Of a stretch of DNA of 64,000 bases, positions 22,889 through 36,490 are shown one piece after another. Every line of letters begins with the position of its first letter. The stretch's first letter is position 1. Source of the DNA: Hevea brasiliensis (taxonomy: Eukaryota; Streptophyta; Magnoliopsida; Malpighiales; Euphorbiaceae); assembly GCF_030052815.1 (NCBI RefSeq), contig NC_079494.1, positions 39,170,467 to 39,234,466 of the forward strand, given 5' to 3'. Below the pieces are notes generated by a model that saw only the letters and a list, made by a program, of their open reading frames with translations, did no database searches and had not been told where the DNA came from. Position numbers and translations under genes: made by a program.

Positions 22889-23202
22889 ACTCTTCCCCTC
22901 TAATTTAAATTTCATCCTCGAAATTTACATAATGCAAACAGTTGAGGGAACTGTTGCCTCATCGTCTCTTCACTTTCCCAAGTTGCCTCTTCGGTGTTGT
23001 GGTGCCTTCAAAGCACTTTCACCAGTGGAATCTGCTTATTTCTCAACTCTTTCACTTCCCGAGCCAGGATTCGTATGGGTTCTTCTTCATATATCAAATC
23101 CGGTTGTACTTCAATTTCTTCCATGGAGATGACATGTGAAGGATCTGAGCGGTATCTTCTTAGCATAGACACGTGGAACACATTGTGGATCTTGTCCAGC
23201 TC
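22889..23202 (-). pseudogene. 3' end of pol and polypurine tract of the right tandem unit
   Basis: Minus strand 23202-22903 repeats the last roughly 100 codons of 14939-15226: L-D-K-I-H-N-V-F-H-V, the acidic linker and the chromodomain-like tail. Here the tail keeps A-T-W-E but its K-V-L-W Trp is a TGA stop. The polypurine tract 22889-22902 follows. At 23202 similarity ends abruptly inside the word CAGCTC, and LTR sequence of another family in the other orientation begins: a deletion or illegitimate recombination junction. Confidence 0.85.
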
Positions 23203-25326
23203 GGGCCATAATGCAACATTTTTCATGTGGAAACCTTGCCCTTAAACTGACTCCAAGTTAACCTAAAGTCTATTTAAATTCGGGATTAGTACCCTGTTAC
23301 TAGATAAAATTGACCAAATGAACAATACATGTTCAAATGGTCATAACTTGGTGTAGAAAGGTCCAAATGACCTGATTTTTGTGGCCATGGAAAGCTTAGA
23401 TACATTAGAACAACTTTCATGTAGAACAAAACCCAAATTTTGACTATAACATATTCAAATTGCTAACCAAAGTTAAGTCATCAAAACTATCAAAACCAAA
23501 ATGTTGCCCAGAATTCTAGAATTTTACCAATCTGGCCATTTATGGAAAAAGTGCCATAACTTGAGCTACAAAACTCTAAATGGAGTGATTCAAAAGGGGA
23601 ATTAAAGCTAAGACATTAAGGAACAACTTTGATGATGAAAGTTTAGCCAAAGTTTCACTGTAGATTGGTATAATGGAACAGTAAACCTTAGAGACAAAAA
23701 CTGAGAATTTGCAAATTCTCTTAGGAAACTTTGAATTGAATTTGGCAATCAATGCCAACAAATGTAAAACCTAAAATGTGGTATGACCATGAGTTTAGAA
23801 TTGGTATACCTATTAAATATGAAAAGTCAACATTTTGCATAACTAGTCAAAAGAATAGTAACCACCATAATAAAAATACAAAGAACTCAACTTATAGGAC
23901 TATATAAGTAAATTAAAAATGCAAAGTTCAATCGTTGAAATTATTATTACAAATAATTTGGATAGGTATTGAAACACTTTAATTTTGTGTTTCAGTAGAA
24001 AAAGAGCCTTCCAAGGAAGGAAGTAAAGGGGATTAAATTAAAGCAAGCGAAAAAAGTTTGTACACAACTAATCTTCTCAATTGATTTTTGTAAATGAGTT
24101 GAATAAATTGTGATTATAAACTATTTGGATGCAATTATGATTTTTCTTTGAGTTTTATAAATTATGTGTTGCCAACCCCATAAGGGAAATTTCATTGAAT
24201 GAAATGTGTTATGTGCATTGAAATTCAATTATTTGAATGGAAATTTTATGAAATTATTTTTAAACCACAGTTAGCATGACAGTCATGTTCGGAACTCTCT
24301 AGTAGTAACGACTATTTGGGATTTGATAATTAAAATTACTTATGTCTCCCATTAATAATGGTTAGTGGGGTAAGACTATATGAGTACTCATTAGCTAGCT
24401 AGCCCTTCCCTCATTAATAACAATTAGTGAGGTGATTTGCTTTGTCGTGGTGTACAACATGGCATTGATTATGACATTTTATGTCATGGTCAAGACTGCG
24501 TGTTCTTGGCAACACATTTTCTTTGTGATTTGTGAAATATAATTTGAAATAAGTGGTTCTTATTGACTTGAAAATTTCGAAATGCTTCATTAGTTATGAA
24601 AATCTTGATTTGTTATGATTTGATATATTGTATTTTATAATGAGTTTTAATTATTTTTTGTTATGTACCACTGAGTGAATTACACAGAAATGGCTTTTCT
24701 TGCTATCGCAGATAGGGAGAAGGATAAAGCAGCCGAGTGAGCTGCTATAGTTGCCGAGTAGCACATTTTGAGGATCTCTTATGGGTATAATATTTTACAC
24801 CTTTGTAAATTTCTTTTGATGTAAATTTTTGTTCATATGTATCTATTGAATTGGTCGAGCAGTTGTACAATCAAAATTGTAATAATATTAATATTTTTTT
24901 TCTGTTATGAAATTATAAAATTTATATTTGAGTTGAATTGAATAAATGATATTGAGTTGCTTGAAATGCTAATTGGTTGAGCTGGGTTTGTGTTGATTTT
25001 AAATGGAGTTATGGTATTATTAAATATTAGGAGTGTTTTTAACAGGTGTTGAAGAATTATTTTCTCAAATTATAGATGGCACTCTACCGAAATTTTTGTA
25101 AAATTTTCGTAATACCAAATTAATAAAAAAAATTTGGTTCGTGATATACACCATAATTAAAGGTTTTTAATAAGTATGCAACATTACTTTACATTTTAAA
25201 ATGAGTGGAAAATTAGTTTAAAATTCCTTGTAGTATATTTAGTTGATTATTGGTAGGCAAAGTTCGGTAATTCATTAGGCATACTACATAATCATATTAT
25301 GCCTTACGGAGGGGTAAGGTGTGACA
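23203..25326 (+). repeat. 5'-truncated LTR of the second chromovirus family
   Basis: Ends GGAGGGGTAAGGTGTGACA and is followed eight bases later by a PBS, so it is the 3' part of a 5' LTR. Its interior matches the repeated modules found in other LTRs here (CATAACTTGAGCTACAAAAC, then ACTTTCATG words). The stem-loop pair at 24671-24710 is weaker than in other copies. The LTR start was lost at the junction with the minus-strand pol remnant. Confidence 0.82.
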
Positions 25327-25334
25327 TGTTTTAA

Positions 25335-25350
25335 TGGTATCAGAGCAATG
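25335..25350 (+). other. Primer binding site, initiator-Met tRNA type
   Basis: TGGTATCAGAGCA, eight bases downstream of the LTR end; defines a plus-strand element. Confidence 0.9.
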
Positions 25351-25519
25351 TTTTGAATGAGTTTTGACCTATGCATTTGAATTATTTTCTTGATTAGTAC
25401 AACTGCTCAAGTGTTCTTAATTGACACATATGATGCATTTACATCATGAATATGAACTAATGGAGAGAAATCTCCTTGTGTTGTTTTTCAGTAGATAAAA
25501 TATCTTCTCATTGAATATT

Positions 25520-26640
25520 AAAGAAAGGGATCGCTCAGTTGAGCAGTCTGTTGAGGCTGAGGCACAGGGGGAAGCTCAGCTCTACAGAATGTTAGTGGGT
25601 CAGCTGCACAAGCTCCACCCATACCGTAGTTTTCTGCTCAGTTCGCTTAGCAGATGGCTACCTTATTCCAACAAATGACTGGAAATATGCCAACACAAGC
25701 CTTAATTCAAACACTGGCAGTGCAACCACAGCCTCCAGCCAGGTAGTATGATAAGTTGATGAAATTTAGGGCTACTGAGTTTAAGGGTACAGTGGACCCT
25801 TTGGAAGTAGAGCAGTGGCTGGAAAGAATTCAAAAGGTGTTTAAAAAGCTGCATTGCATAGAAGAACTCAAGTTTGAATACTCGGTCTCTCTGTTGCTAG
25901 GGGATGCTTATGAGTGGTGGAAAACCATCCCGCATAGTCTAATAGAGCCTCCAGTTCTGACCTGGTCAGATTTTCTGAGGGAATTTAGATAGAAATGGGT
26001 CCCTGATACATATGTAGATATGAAATTACAAGAATTTTTTGGTTTGAAGCAAGCTAATAGATCCGTGGCCGAGTATGAGAGAGACTTTTCCCGCTTGAGT
26101 CACTATGCGGGGAACCTGCTTACCACTAGCAGAGATCGATGTAAGCAGTTTGAAGCCCAGTTTAAGGATGCAAGTAGTGGGGTTCAGACATGAAACTTCT
26201 CTGAACTGATATCTCAAGCCCTGGAGCTGGAAAGAATTGAATTAGAAGAGGCAACTAAAAAGGGTACAAAAGAGAAAGTGAAAAGTGGAAACACTACTGG
26301 TTAAGCTCCTGATAGTGGATCAGGAAAGAGGAAACACTTTGGAGGATCCAATTCTTTCAATTCTGGTAGAGGTAGATCCTTAGGATAGAAGCCACCCCGA
26401 CCTAGCCAGCAGACATCCAAAGGAACAACCCCAATCCGTACTTGTGAAACATGTGAAAAAGTACATAGAGGGTGTGCTATAAAGCTATTAGAGCCTGTTA
26501 TAATTGTGGTGGAACTGGCCATTTTGCCAGAGATTGTGTGAGTGCTCGCAGAGCTACGCCACCTACTACAGTTGAAGGCTCAGTTCAAAGTTCTTCCTTT
26601 AGAGGTTCGCAGATAGCTGGTAGAGGCTAAGGAAGAGGCA
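25520..26640 (+). pseudogene. Gag of the second chromovirus family
   Basis: Fragments of one gag in plus orientation: Q-M-A-T-L-F-Q-Q-M-T near 25650, the capsid core 25756-25992 (F-R-A-T-E-F-K-G, W-L-E-R-I-Q, A-Y-E-W-W-K-T, F-L-R-E-F-R), then S-V-A-E-Y-E-R-D-F-S-R-L (about 26065). A zinc knuckle C-Y-N-C-G-G-T-G-H-F-A-R-D-C lies near 26492-26540. At least six stops and a frameshift before the knuckle break it. It differs clearly in sequence from the gag at 19601 and 40355, so it is another, older family. Confidence 0.85.
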
Positions 26641-26678
26641 AGGGTATACTTCTGGTAGTCAGGCGATAGTCAACTAGC

Positions 26679-27290
26679 TTGAACAGAGTGGTGCACCGAC
26701 TAGTGTATACACCATGCGGGCGAGAAGAGGCTGAAACTTCTGACATAGTTATTGGTACTTTCTCTTTCTTTAAACAAGATGTGCATGTACTGTTTAATCC
26801 AGGTTCTACACACTCTTATGTTAGTGCCAGCATCACTTGTTGTATTGTTATTTCTTATGTGAAAATGGACTTTGAGGTGCTAGTAATTAGTCTGTTAGGG
26901 TAAGAGGTTAAGGTCAATAAAATGTATAAGGATTGTCCTTTAGTGATCCAAGGACATACTTTTCCATCCGACTTGATTGAAATTCCCTTCATAAATTATG
27001 ACATTATCTTGGGCATAGATTGGTTAACCAGGCATCATGCTATGCTTGACTATAGACTGAAGACAGTCACTTTTGTTCTCCCTCAGTATGGTGATGTGGT
27101 AATACATGGGTAGAGGCAGTTATTGCCATCAAATCTCATTTCAGCTGGACTAGCTAGAAAAATGATCCGAAAAGGGTATGAAGCATATATTGGCCCATGT
27201 GAGAGACACCCAAGTAGGGAGTCTAGTAGTGAGGGATATTCCTACTATATGTGACTTTTTCGGATGTTTTTCCTGAGGAATTACTAGGGT
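26679..27290 (+). pseudogene. Aspartic protease region of the second chromovirus family
   Basis: Reads V-L-F-N-P-G-S-T-H-S (active site with Asn where Asp is needed) near 26790, then Y-D-I-I-L-G-I-D-W-L near 27000. It continues to the protease-RT linker F-P-E-E-L near 27270. The reading is cut at 27291 by a solo LTR and resumes at 34877 with the P-P-K-R-E-V linker. Stops at several places; the Asp-to-Asn change alone predicts an inactive protease. Confidence 0.85.
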
Positions 27291-30200
27291 TGTAACACCC
27301 CTATATTCAATAGTGCGTTCTACTATTCTGATGACCAGTGTCTGTCCAAACAGCTAGAATGCCTGGAACTACACTTAAATATTAGTGAGGAGACATGAAA
27401 TGATGAAATAAATAAAAAGAAAATACAAGAAAAATTAAGAAAAAATAAAAGAGAGAAAATGAAACTAAGTTAAACGAGCCAGCACCGCAGCGATGGTTGA
27501 CCACACGGGGAAGATACAACGCAGGCTATAGCCGACCCTAGGACTGCGGAAAACCCTCGGAATTAAGTTTCGAGACATAATTAAAGATTTATTGAAGTAT
27601 AATTGATATTAGAAATGTCTAAGAAAAATTAATAAATTAGTATAAAGAAAAATGAAAAATCGAGAAACTGACAAAAATAGGTGTTACCAAAAAATCGAGA
27701 ATACAAACTAAATAGGGGCATTTTGATCAATTAACACCCCGAGTGGACTTTTGACCTAAATGTCCATTAAAAATAAGTGATAATAAACTTTAAAAATGTC
27801 AAAAAAAAAAAGAATTTAATACATAATGTAAATAGTGGAAGTTAGTGGTAAATTTGCAAATTATGGAATTTGAAAATTAATAAATCATAAACTAAGTTTA
27901 GTGGAGCACTAACTACAGATTATGGACATAAATAAATTTACTTGAAGACAAAAATATGCCATTCAACATCTTCTTCCTCACTTCATCTTAAAGTTGCCGA
28001 GCCAAATTTCTTCCAAAAGCTCATCCATGGCCACCCCATCTTCATGCTCCAATCTCCATAATCAAGCCATAGTTCTTGCAAGTTATCTTCACTAAAGTTG
28101 GAATACACATCTTGGGCAGCATTTTGGGGGCAAGAACGGAGAGATTTGAAGAGGTTTGACAAGTTCTACTTGAGGTACATGTCCAATTTTCTTCTATTTC
28201 TTCATTAAAGTTTGTGTTGGTGTTGTGGTGAGTGGATTTATGAAGAAATTTTGAGGTTTTGATGAGTTATTGGAGGGTACTATTTTTGGTAGCCATGAAA
28301 ACTTGATGTGCTTGAGCTTTCTCTACCTTTAATGGATGGTAAATTGGGTTGATTAAGTCACTATGAAGTTATAGCAAGTTAATATTTATGTATGTGCATG
28401 TTAGTACTTGAATTTAAGGGTTTGGAAAGCAAATTTAATTACCTTAGCAAACTGCCACTTTTGGCAGCCTTTAAATTCATGAATTAATGTTTGATTTCAT
28501 GAATTTCATTGATGAATTATGGTGAAGATGATTTGAGGGCAGTGTATGTTTAATGTTAGTGGAAGTGTTTGTATAAAATTAAGTGATCAAGTGTATTGAT
28601 ATTGTGTTGTTGTTGGCAGTACCTAAATTGAACTATAAGTGCAAATTTGTGACCCCAATTGGAGGCAAAACTTGTCACACCTTACCCCTCTGTAAGGCAT
28701 AACATGATCCCGTAGAATACCTAATGAACTACCGAACTTCACCTACCGATAACTCATTAAGTACCCTACAAGGGATTTTAAACAATTTTCTTACTTTTAA
28801 CAAGTGGTGAGCATTTTCTAATAAGTATTTAAAACGTTTAGTTAAAATTAAAAATAGTTAATATTTTTGGTCCATTTTATTTTATAAAATTTTTGACAGA
28901 GTTCCGTTTATGTTTTGAGAAAACAGTTCTTCAAATACCTATAAAAAGCACTTCTAAAAATTTTTTTCAACCACTACTTCAAATTCTCAAACAATCTAAA
29001 ATCTCAAGATTCCACAATCAACATTTCTCAATTTTCAAAATTCAATAATCCTCAAAATACTAGCAATACATTTCATTCAAATCAAATAAAATAGTTGTAC
29101 TCATATTTCATTAGAGACAACAATTTATATACATCCTTACAAAATTTACATCAAAAGAAATACAAACTAAACTTTATTACAAATTTCATACAAATTTTTT
29201 ACAAGCTGCTCAAGACTGAATTTACATGTCCATACATTTATATGCATTACATACATCAAAAGAAATATTTACAGTTAGGGTATAAATTATACCCGATAAC
29301 TTCAAGCTGATAGATCCTCAATCATCAGCAGCTCAATCTGCTGCTCCTCTAGTCTCTAAATCTATGACAGCAATAACAGCCATCGCTGAGTACTAGGACT
29401 CAATGGTGCACAACATACTAAAATAATCTTTATGCAGAAATTAAATCACATTTATTCAAAAATTGACTAAACATTAGAATTAAATACAAATCATGAATTA
29501 TGAGATTTTAATCCCAAATAATTTCTTTTTGAAGTATCAAATCACATTTCATAAAACCCACAGTTAGATCATGCCATTTGAAACAAATAGAATCTCAATA
29601 GCCAGAGGCTAAAGAGAAATCACATCACAAGGCTAGCTAGCTCAAATATATGGATATCCATTCACATCCTCTTCTACTGGCACACCTCAACACTTCTCCA
29701 GAGAAGGAATCAAAATTCGAAACTAATTAGCCCCACTAGTCATGCTAGTGAGGTGTTCAAATATATAGTCATGACACTGTGGTTTCAAAACTTATCTTAA
29801 CAATTTGCTAAACATTGTCATTTCAAATATACACAATAACTTTCACAATTTAAATGAAACATCATAAATAAGGTCACAATAAACTTTCAACAATTCAAAG
29901 CAAAAGTAAAATGCATATTTCATTCACTTTATCAATGAATTTTAAAGCATAGTGATGTTGTGCACAAACCTCAAGCGAGTCGCCTCTTCGCCTTGACTCG
30001 GTTCCTCAGGTTCTTTCTCGGTATTCTTTTCAACTAAAATACACAATTTTACAGTGTTTCAGTACCATAACTTAGCATAAATCCAAAAATAAATTTAACT
30101 TCACTTTTACCTAGCTTTAACGTGTTAAACTCGACGTTCCTTAAATTTTTGTGTTTCGGGTTACTATTCACTATACTATTTAAGTCAAATTGTTGACTTT

Positions 30201-33200
30201 CTAAGGCTTAATAGGTATGGGAATTCTAACTTCACCCACATACTGCATTTTGGTCACTAAATTTGTTGGTTTTGGTTATTTATTCAAATTCTAAGTCTTT
30301 TTAGGCAAATTTGAAATTTTCAGTTTTGGAGTTTAAGGTTGCACTGTTCCATTGGTCATTTTACTGTTGGAATTTGGCAAAACTTTCTTCATAGAAAATG
30401 TTTCTTAATGTCTTAAGTTTATTCTCCTTTTTGAATCACCCCAATTGGAGTTTTGTAACTCAAGTTATAGCCATTTGAACCATGGCTGCCGGATTGGACA
30501 CAACCCAGAATTCTGGGCAATTTTCTGTGCTGGCAGTTTTAGGTCACCAACTTGGGGTGGCCAAATGACTTGGTTAATGGCATAATTTGAGTTTGTGTTC
30601 TTCATGAAAGTTTTAGGTCTATATCTAAACTATCTACTGGTAAAATTTCAGGTCATTTTGACCTGTCTAGCTCAAGTTATGTCCAAATGAACAAACACTA
30701 TTCATTTGGTCAGTTTGTACAGGGCAGACTGTGATTTTTCAAGTTTGGTCAATTTGTTCACTAGGTTTTGGTCACTTTTTGGGCATGCTTCCTAAATGAA
30801 AATTGCGTCATTTTGTGTCTATTTTCATTCCCAATTTGTCTCATACCAATTGGACTTGTAAAATTTCATTTTTGGTCCTTCAAAGTTGACTTGGTCATGT
30901 TGCCAGCAGCATGACCACACTCAATCTGAATTTGGCTTTGATTTAAACACTTCTAAAACACTTAATTAGGTCACAAATGACCATTTATTCCCTAAAACTA
31001 TGTCAAAGACATCATTTAGCACTTATTAACATTTTTGGTCTCTAAACCCTAATGTTCAAAACCCTAATTCATGTTATTTGTTGCATTTAGCTAATTAAAC
31101 ACTTATAAACATGCTCCCTTAACTCAATTAAGCTTCCTAACATGTTTAGCTCAAACAAATTTATACTTTGTCCAACCAAACCCTAGCTGTCCAAAATTCT
31201 ATATAATCCCTCAATAAATTTTCTTTCCATTTTAAGTTTATTTACAAGCTCAATAAGTTAGAAATGTAAGAATCAAACTCAAATTATCAAATTTGATTAC
31301 TAAACTTTTATGTAGAATTTCTTTTTCTTCAAAACTTCTTCCTTTCTTTTTCTTTTTGTTGTCAAGCTCCTTCCCAAGTGACTAGAACAAGTTTTTGTGA
31401 AGCAAGTATGGGAGAAGTTGAGATTTAGTGAGGGTTTTAAAGCTTGAAGATAAGTTTTAATGGAGTTTGCAATGGTAAGGGAGAAAGAGAGTGTGTGAGG
31501 GCGGCAAGCTTGGTGGAAGAAGACTTTGATTTTTATTTTTCTTTTCTTTTGTTTTGTTTTTATCCTTATGGAAGACCTAAAAATCTAAATAAGTAAATAA
31601 ATTAATTTTATCCTTTATGGCATCATGCATGAGGTCATGCATGATGTCATCACCTTTTGACTTTTCCATTATCTTTTTTTTTTTCTATTTATTTTTCTAT
31701 TAGTTCTTTAATTTAATTCTCGATTCTAAAATTTTCTTTTCTCTGATTTTATTTGACAGTTAGGTCAAGAGTCAACTCTAGGGGTCAATTGACCAAATTG
31801 CCCCTCACCGGTTCAATACTGTTTGTAAATAATTCAATATTTCTTCCGGCTCCCTGACTTAATTATTTGACTGGCTTAATAGTTCGTTTTCGTGATTTTC
31901 TCTTTTCCACTGTGTTTATAAGGGTCCTAAGGACCACGGTGTCACATTTTATGGTTCGAAATTTGAGTTTAAAATGACTTCGCAGTCATTCCTGAGAAGG
32001 TCACCCATCGCTGTGACTCTCGGCTCGTTTAACTTCTTATGTTATGTTTTTCTTATTTATACTTAACTAATTGACAATTACTAATTATTTTGTGTTTATG
32101 GCTTATTTAGTTGTCTTAGATGTGGTTCTAATCCACTTAATTGTCTAGACCAACTCCGGTCACCGGAACAGTAAAATATACCAGGCTTTGCAAATAGGGG
32201 TGTTACAAAGCTAGACATAAAGTAGGCCAACTTTTATGTAGAAATGTTGCTAAAATTCTACCTAGAAGTAACCTAAAAAAATGACTTAATCTGGAATTGC
32301 AACATTGTAAACCCAGAAATTGACCATATGAACAGTATTCAGTCTTTTGGCCTTAACTCACTTAAAACAGGTCCAAATGACCTGAAATTTATATGGTTGG
32401 AAAGCTTAGACATAGGGCTATAACTTTGGTGACGACCACCAAGCCCAAAAATGCCAATTACAAGTCAAAATGATCGCCAAAGTTAGGTTACAAAAACTGG
32501 CCGAATTGACTTTGACCTAAAAATGACCTAAACTTTGCAATATAAGTGCAACTTGACCAGCAATAGTAAAATGACCATAACTTGGTCCATAGAACTCCAA
32601 ATAACCTGAAATCAGTGCCAAAAATTCAATAAGACATAGACCTAAAAAATTGGTAATTGGACCAAAACCCAGAAACCAAGAGAAATAGGTCAATTAATTT
32701 GATCAATTTGATGTATAAAATCTGGAATTGGCACATTTTACCATAAAATCTAGAAAATTCAAATAAGTATATCTCCCAAAAGAAGTGTCCAATTTAAATG
32801 AGCCATACCAATCTGGAAAGCTAAGAAAGAGACCTAAAACTTTATTTTAGACAACTTTCTCAAATTATAAATGTATAAAGTCAGAATTTAAGGTCAAAAC
32901 TATTGACCTAATTAAGGACTATGCCAATATAAGACCTTTGAGTCCAAGTCAATAATTTGGCTATAAATAATTCTATAAGACTTGATAAACTATAAGTAAA
33001 ATTTTCAATTGACCCTAATACATAGGGAAAAAATACTTGTGAAGAATGCTAGACCTCAATGTGATTACAAACAGTCCAAATAAATTAGTAAAGTCAGAAC
33101 CGAAAATGCCTAATAAGGAAGTCAAAATTTAACTTTGGCCTAGTTATGGTTAAATGACCATAACTTAAGTTATACAACTCCAAATGGAGTGATTCAAAAA

Positions 33201-34876
33201 GAAAATTAAAGAAGAAATAATGAGAAACAATTTAATAAAGAGAAATATATTAAATTTACACTGTAGCTTGGTACAATAGACAGTAAACATTGGCCATGAA
33301 ATCTGAATAATTGCAATAAAATGCAATAAGCTTTGAAATGAAATTAGCAACATATGTCAACATGTGAGGAGTGAAAATTGGAACATATTAGTGACATTAA
33401 AACTAATTTACCTAGTGTGTATTAAAGGTCAATATTTTAGGTTGACTAATGCAATGAATTGAAGGGAATAGTACCAAGAAAATTTAGATATTGGATTTTA
33501 TTGTTAGAAACAATTTAACTGAGTACTGAAACACTTTAAATTGTGTGTTTCAGTTGAAAAGGATATTGAAAAACATAAGGAACATTGAGTCAAGGCCTAG
33601 AGGCGACTCAAATCAGGTCTGTGCACAATATTTTTTACATTCATTGCTTTTACTAGAAAATTTATTTGGAGAAATGAGTTATGAATAATTTTTTATTGTT
33701 TTAGCTTTGGGAATATTATTTGGAAATTATTGTGTTGCTTACTTTGCAAATGAAAATTTTGAGATAAAATGTGATTTGTGGTTTTTATGAAATATTGTGA
33801 TTTGGAATTGTTTTGATTCACACTTGGCATGGCAATATTACTATGTTCCTCCTCTATTTATGGGGTGAGTATGACTATATTCCTCCCTCTTTGACTTACC
33901 AGTCTGAGGTGAGTATGGATGAGTACTCATTATCCAGCTAGCCACCTCCCTCATTGATTTTGATTATTGAGGTGAGTATGCCTTGTCATGGTGTACAACA
34001 CGGCATGTTCAGAAAATTTGTGTCATGACCTAAGTTGTGTTATTGATTGGCAGCACTATGTTATTCAATTGTTTGATCAAATTTGTGTTATATGAGCTTT
34101 GAAAATTGTGACATGAAATTGTAAATTATTTGAATTATAAATTATCAATAAAAGTTTTATATACCGCATTTTAAATTATTATTGTGCACCACTGAATACA
34201 TTTTACTCAGCAATAGCTTTTTCATTGCTGTCGCAGGTAGACAGATAGATAAAGCAGCAAAGTAGGCTGCTTATGCTACACTTTTGAGATTTTACCTTGT
34301 ATATTGAGTATACCACCTCCTTGTAATTTTTGTTGTAATGTATGTGAACTGTATGTATATATTGTACTTGGTCTTGAGCAGTTATAAAATAAAGTTGCAA
34401 ATTATTTTGGCTAGTCAAAATGTTGTATTACAATTCTCTTATTTCAGCTTTTGAAATACTCATTTATTTTGCACTTTATCTTTGGAATTGCTGAAAATGA
34501 TATTGAATTGAGTTTGAACTGTGTTGAGGACACTAATTTGAGTTGAGCCATATTGGAGTTTGGGATTGAACAAATATATTAGAAATACCTTTTACAGGTT
34601 TTTTGAAGAACTATTTTGCTCCAAATACAGACAGCACTCTATCGAAATTTTTACAGAAATTATTGATACTTCAGATTTGTTATTTGATTTCACTTCCATT
34701 AAAAAAAAAAATTTAACACCTGTCAAAAGTGATCACCACTGTAAAAAGAAATAAGAAAAGGTTTAAAATCCCTTGTAGTGTATTTAATGAGTTATCAGTA
34801 GAAGAAATTTGGTAATTCATTAAGTATACTACGGGATCATGTTATGCCTTATGGAGGGGTAAGGTGTGATAAGGGT
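27286..34876 (+). mobile_element. Solo gypsy LTR (4.04 kb) with AGGGT duplication, itself interrupted
   Basis: The LTR starts TGTAACACCC at 27291 and ends GGTAAGGTGTGATA at 34871 (terminal A-T-A instead of A-C-A), flanked by perfect AGGGT at 27286-27290 and 34872-34876. Removing it rejoins the protease-RT linker of the host element. Another solo LTR (28673-32207, opposite strand) sits inside, so the outer LTR is 27291-28672 plus 32213-34871, about 4,041 bp. A stem-loop pair lies at 34192-34235. No internal retrotransposon genes remain. Confidence 0.92.
28668..32212 (-). mobile_element. Nested solo gypsy LTR (3.54 kb), reverse orientation
   Basis: The LTR is 28673-32207. On the minus strand it starts TGTAACACCC and ends GGTAAGGTGTGACA. 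Flanks are AAACT (28668-28672) and AAGCT (32208-32212), a 5-bp duplication with one later substitution. It is the same family as the solo LTR at 657-4278. The host LTR continues coherently on either side. Stem-loop pair at 29362-29403. Confidence 0.9.
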
Positions 34877-36490
34877 TACCTCCGAAAAGAGAAGTTTAGT
34901 TTGAAATAGAGGTTATGTCGAGTGTGGACCCAATCTCCATTACTCCATATAGAATGGCACCTGCTGAATTGAAAGAGCTGAAGGTACAGTTACAGGAGTT
35001 GCTTGATAAGGGCTTCATTCGCTCCAGTGTGTCACCTTGAGGAGCGCCAGTGTTATTTGTTAAAAAGAAATATGGTACTCTCCTTCTGTATATCAACTAT
35101 AGGCAGTTGAATAAGATGACAATAAAGAACAGATATCTGTTATCTCGCATAGATGATTTGTTTGATCAGTTGAAGGGTGTAGCTATGTTCTCCAAAATTG
35201 ACTTGAGATCGGGATATTATCAGTTGAGGATGCAAGAGCAGAGCATTCCTAAAATTGCTTTTAAAACTCGATATGGCCACTATGAGTTCTTAGTAATGCC
35301 ATTCGGGTTTACTAATGCCCCAGTTGCATTTATGGACCTGATGAACACTATCTTCAGGCCACACCTAGATCAATTTATTGTGGTGTTTATTGATGATATC
35401 TTGGTGTATTCAAAGAATGCAGAGGAGCATGATAGGCACTTGAGGATTGCGTTACAGACTCTAAGAGAGAAACAGTTATATGCCAAGCTATTGAAATGTG
35501 AATTTTGGCTGAAGTAAATTACTTTCTTGGGCACATTGTATCAGCTGAAAGCATTAAGGTAGATCCCAGCAAGGTAGAATCTATCCTTAATTGGAAGCCA
35601 CCCAGAAATGTTACTGAAGTTCACAGTTTTCTGGGTTTAGCTAGTTACTATTGTTATTTTGTAAAGGGATTTTCTATGTTAGCATCTCCACTGACCAAGC
35701 TACTTCGAAAAGATGTAAAATTTCAGTAGACTGATAAATGCAAGCATAGCTTTGATGAGTTTAAGAGATATTTGACTGAAGCTTCAGTCTTGACTTTACC
35801 TATTTTCAATAAAGACATACTATTTATAATGATACTTCTCACAATGGGTTAGGTTGTGTACTGATGCAAGATCGAAATGTCATTGCTTATGCATCACATT
35901 AACTGAAACCACTTGAGAGAAACTGCCCGACACATGACTTGGAGCTTGCTGCCATAGTATTTGCTCTGAAGTTCTGGAGACATTATTTGTATGGGGAGAA
36001 ATGTTATATCTACATAGATCACAAGAGCTTAAAGTATCTAGGCACAAAGAAAGAGCTGAATTTGAGACAGAGGAGATGGTTGGAACTGATTAAAGACTAT
36101 GACGGTTTGATAGACTATCAGCCAGGAAAAGCAAATGTGGTAGCAGATGCCTTAAGTCATAAGACTATGGCCAGTTTATGGATTTCTCCTTTATCTATGG
36201 TACATGAGTTGAAAGCACTGCATGCTAATCTAGAGATTGATGGTGAGGGACAGATGGTAGCTACTTAGCAAATGCAACTGATGTTTAATGATCAGATTAA
36301 ATTGGCTGTACAAAATGATGAAAAGTATCAGAAATTGATGGAAGAAGCTCAGGATGGCGAGAAACCTAGATTTTCAGTGAATAATGATGGCTTATTGATA
36401 CACTAGGGCAGAGTGTGAGTTCCAAATGATGTGGAATTGAGGCAAATCATTATGAAGGAAGCATATGACTCTTCTTTTACTATGCATCCT
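34877..36490 (+). pseudogene. RT, RNase H and start of integrase, second chromovirus family
   Basis: Continuation of 25520-27290 after the solo [13 protein letters not shown] (about 34935), [14 protein letters not shown] (about 35190), [14 protein letters not shown] (about 35385). Thumb: L-G-H-I-V-S-A. RNase [13 protein letters not shown] (35935), [13 protein letters not shown]. The start of the integrase zinc domain follows, up to T-M-H-P at 36488. Stops near 35038, 35515, 35729, 35850 and 36268 and frameshifts make it a pseudogene. It is cut at 36491 by another LTR; the remainder is not in the window. Confidence 0.9.

Larger units (their letters stand above)
11830..23202 (-). mobile_element. 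Tandem pair of Tekay-like chromoviruses sharing one LTR
   Basis: Read on the minus strand: a 3' remnant of one element (23202-22889, end of pol plus polypurine tract), a shared LTR (22888-19729), PBS, complete gag-pol (19601-14939), polypurine tract, and a 3' LTR (14915 to about 11830). Both pol ends and both LTRs are closely similar, so the two units are one family. The order LTR-pol-LTR-pol is the product expected of unequal recombination between LTRs of adjacent or sister copies. Placement in the Tekay/Del clade rests on RT, integrase and the C-terminal chromodomain-like tail. The outer ends are both truncated, so no target duplication can be found. Confidence 0.85.

Noticed and set aside
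23576..23761. Minus-strand ORF in the truncated LTR.
   Set aside because: Falls on the repeated LTR modules; no conservation of frame among LTRs checked by eye.
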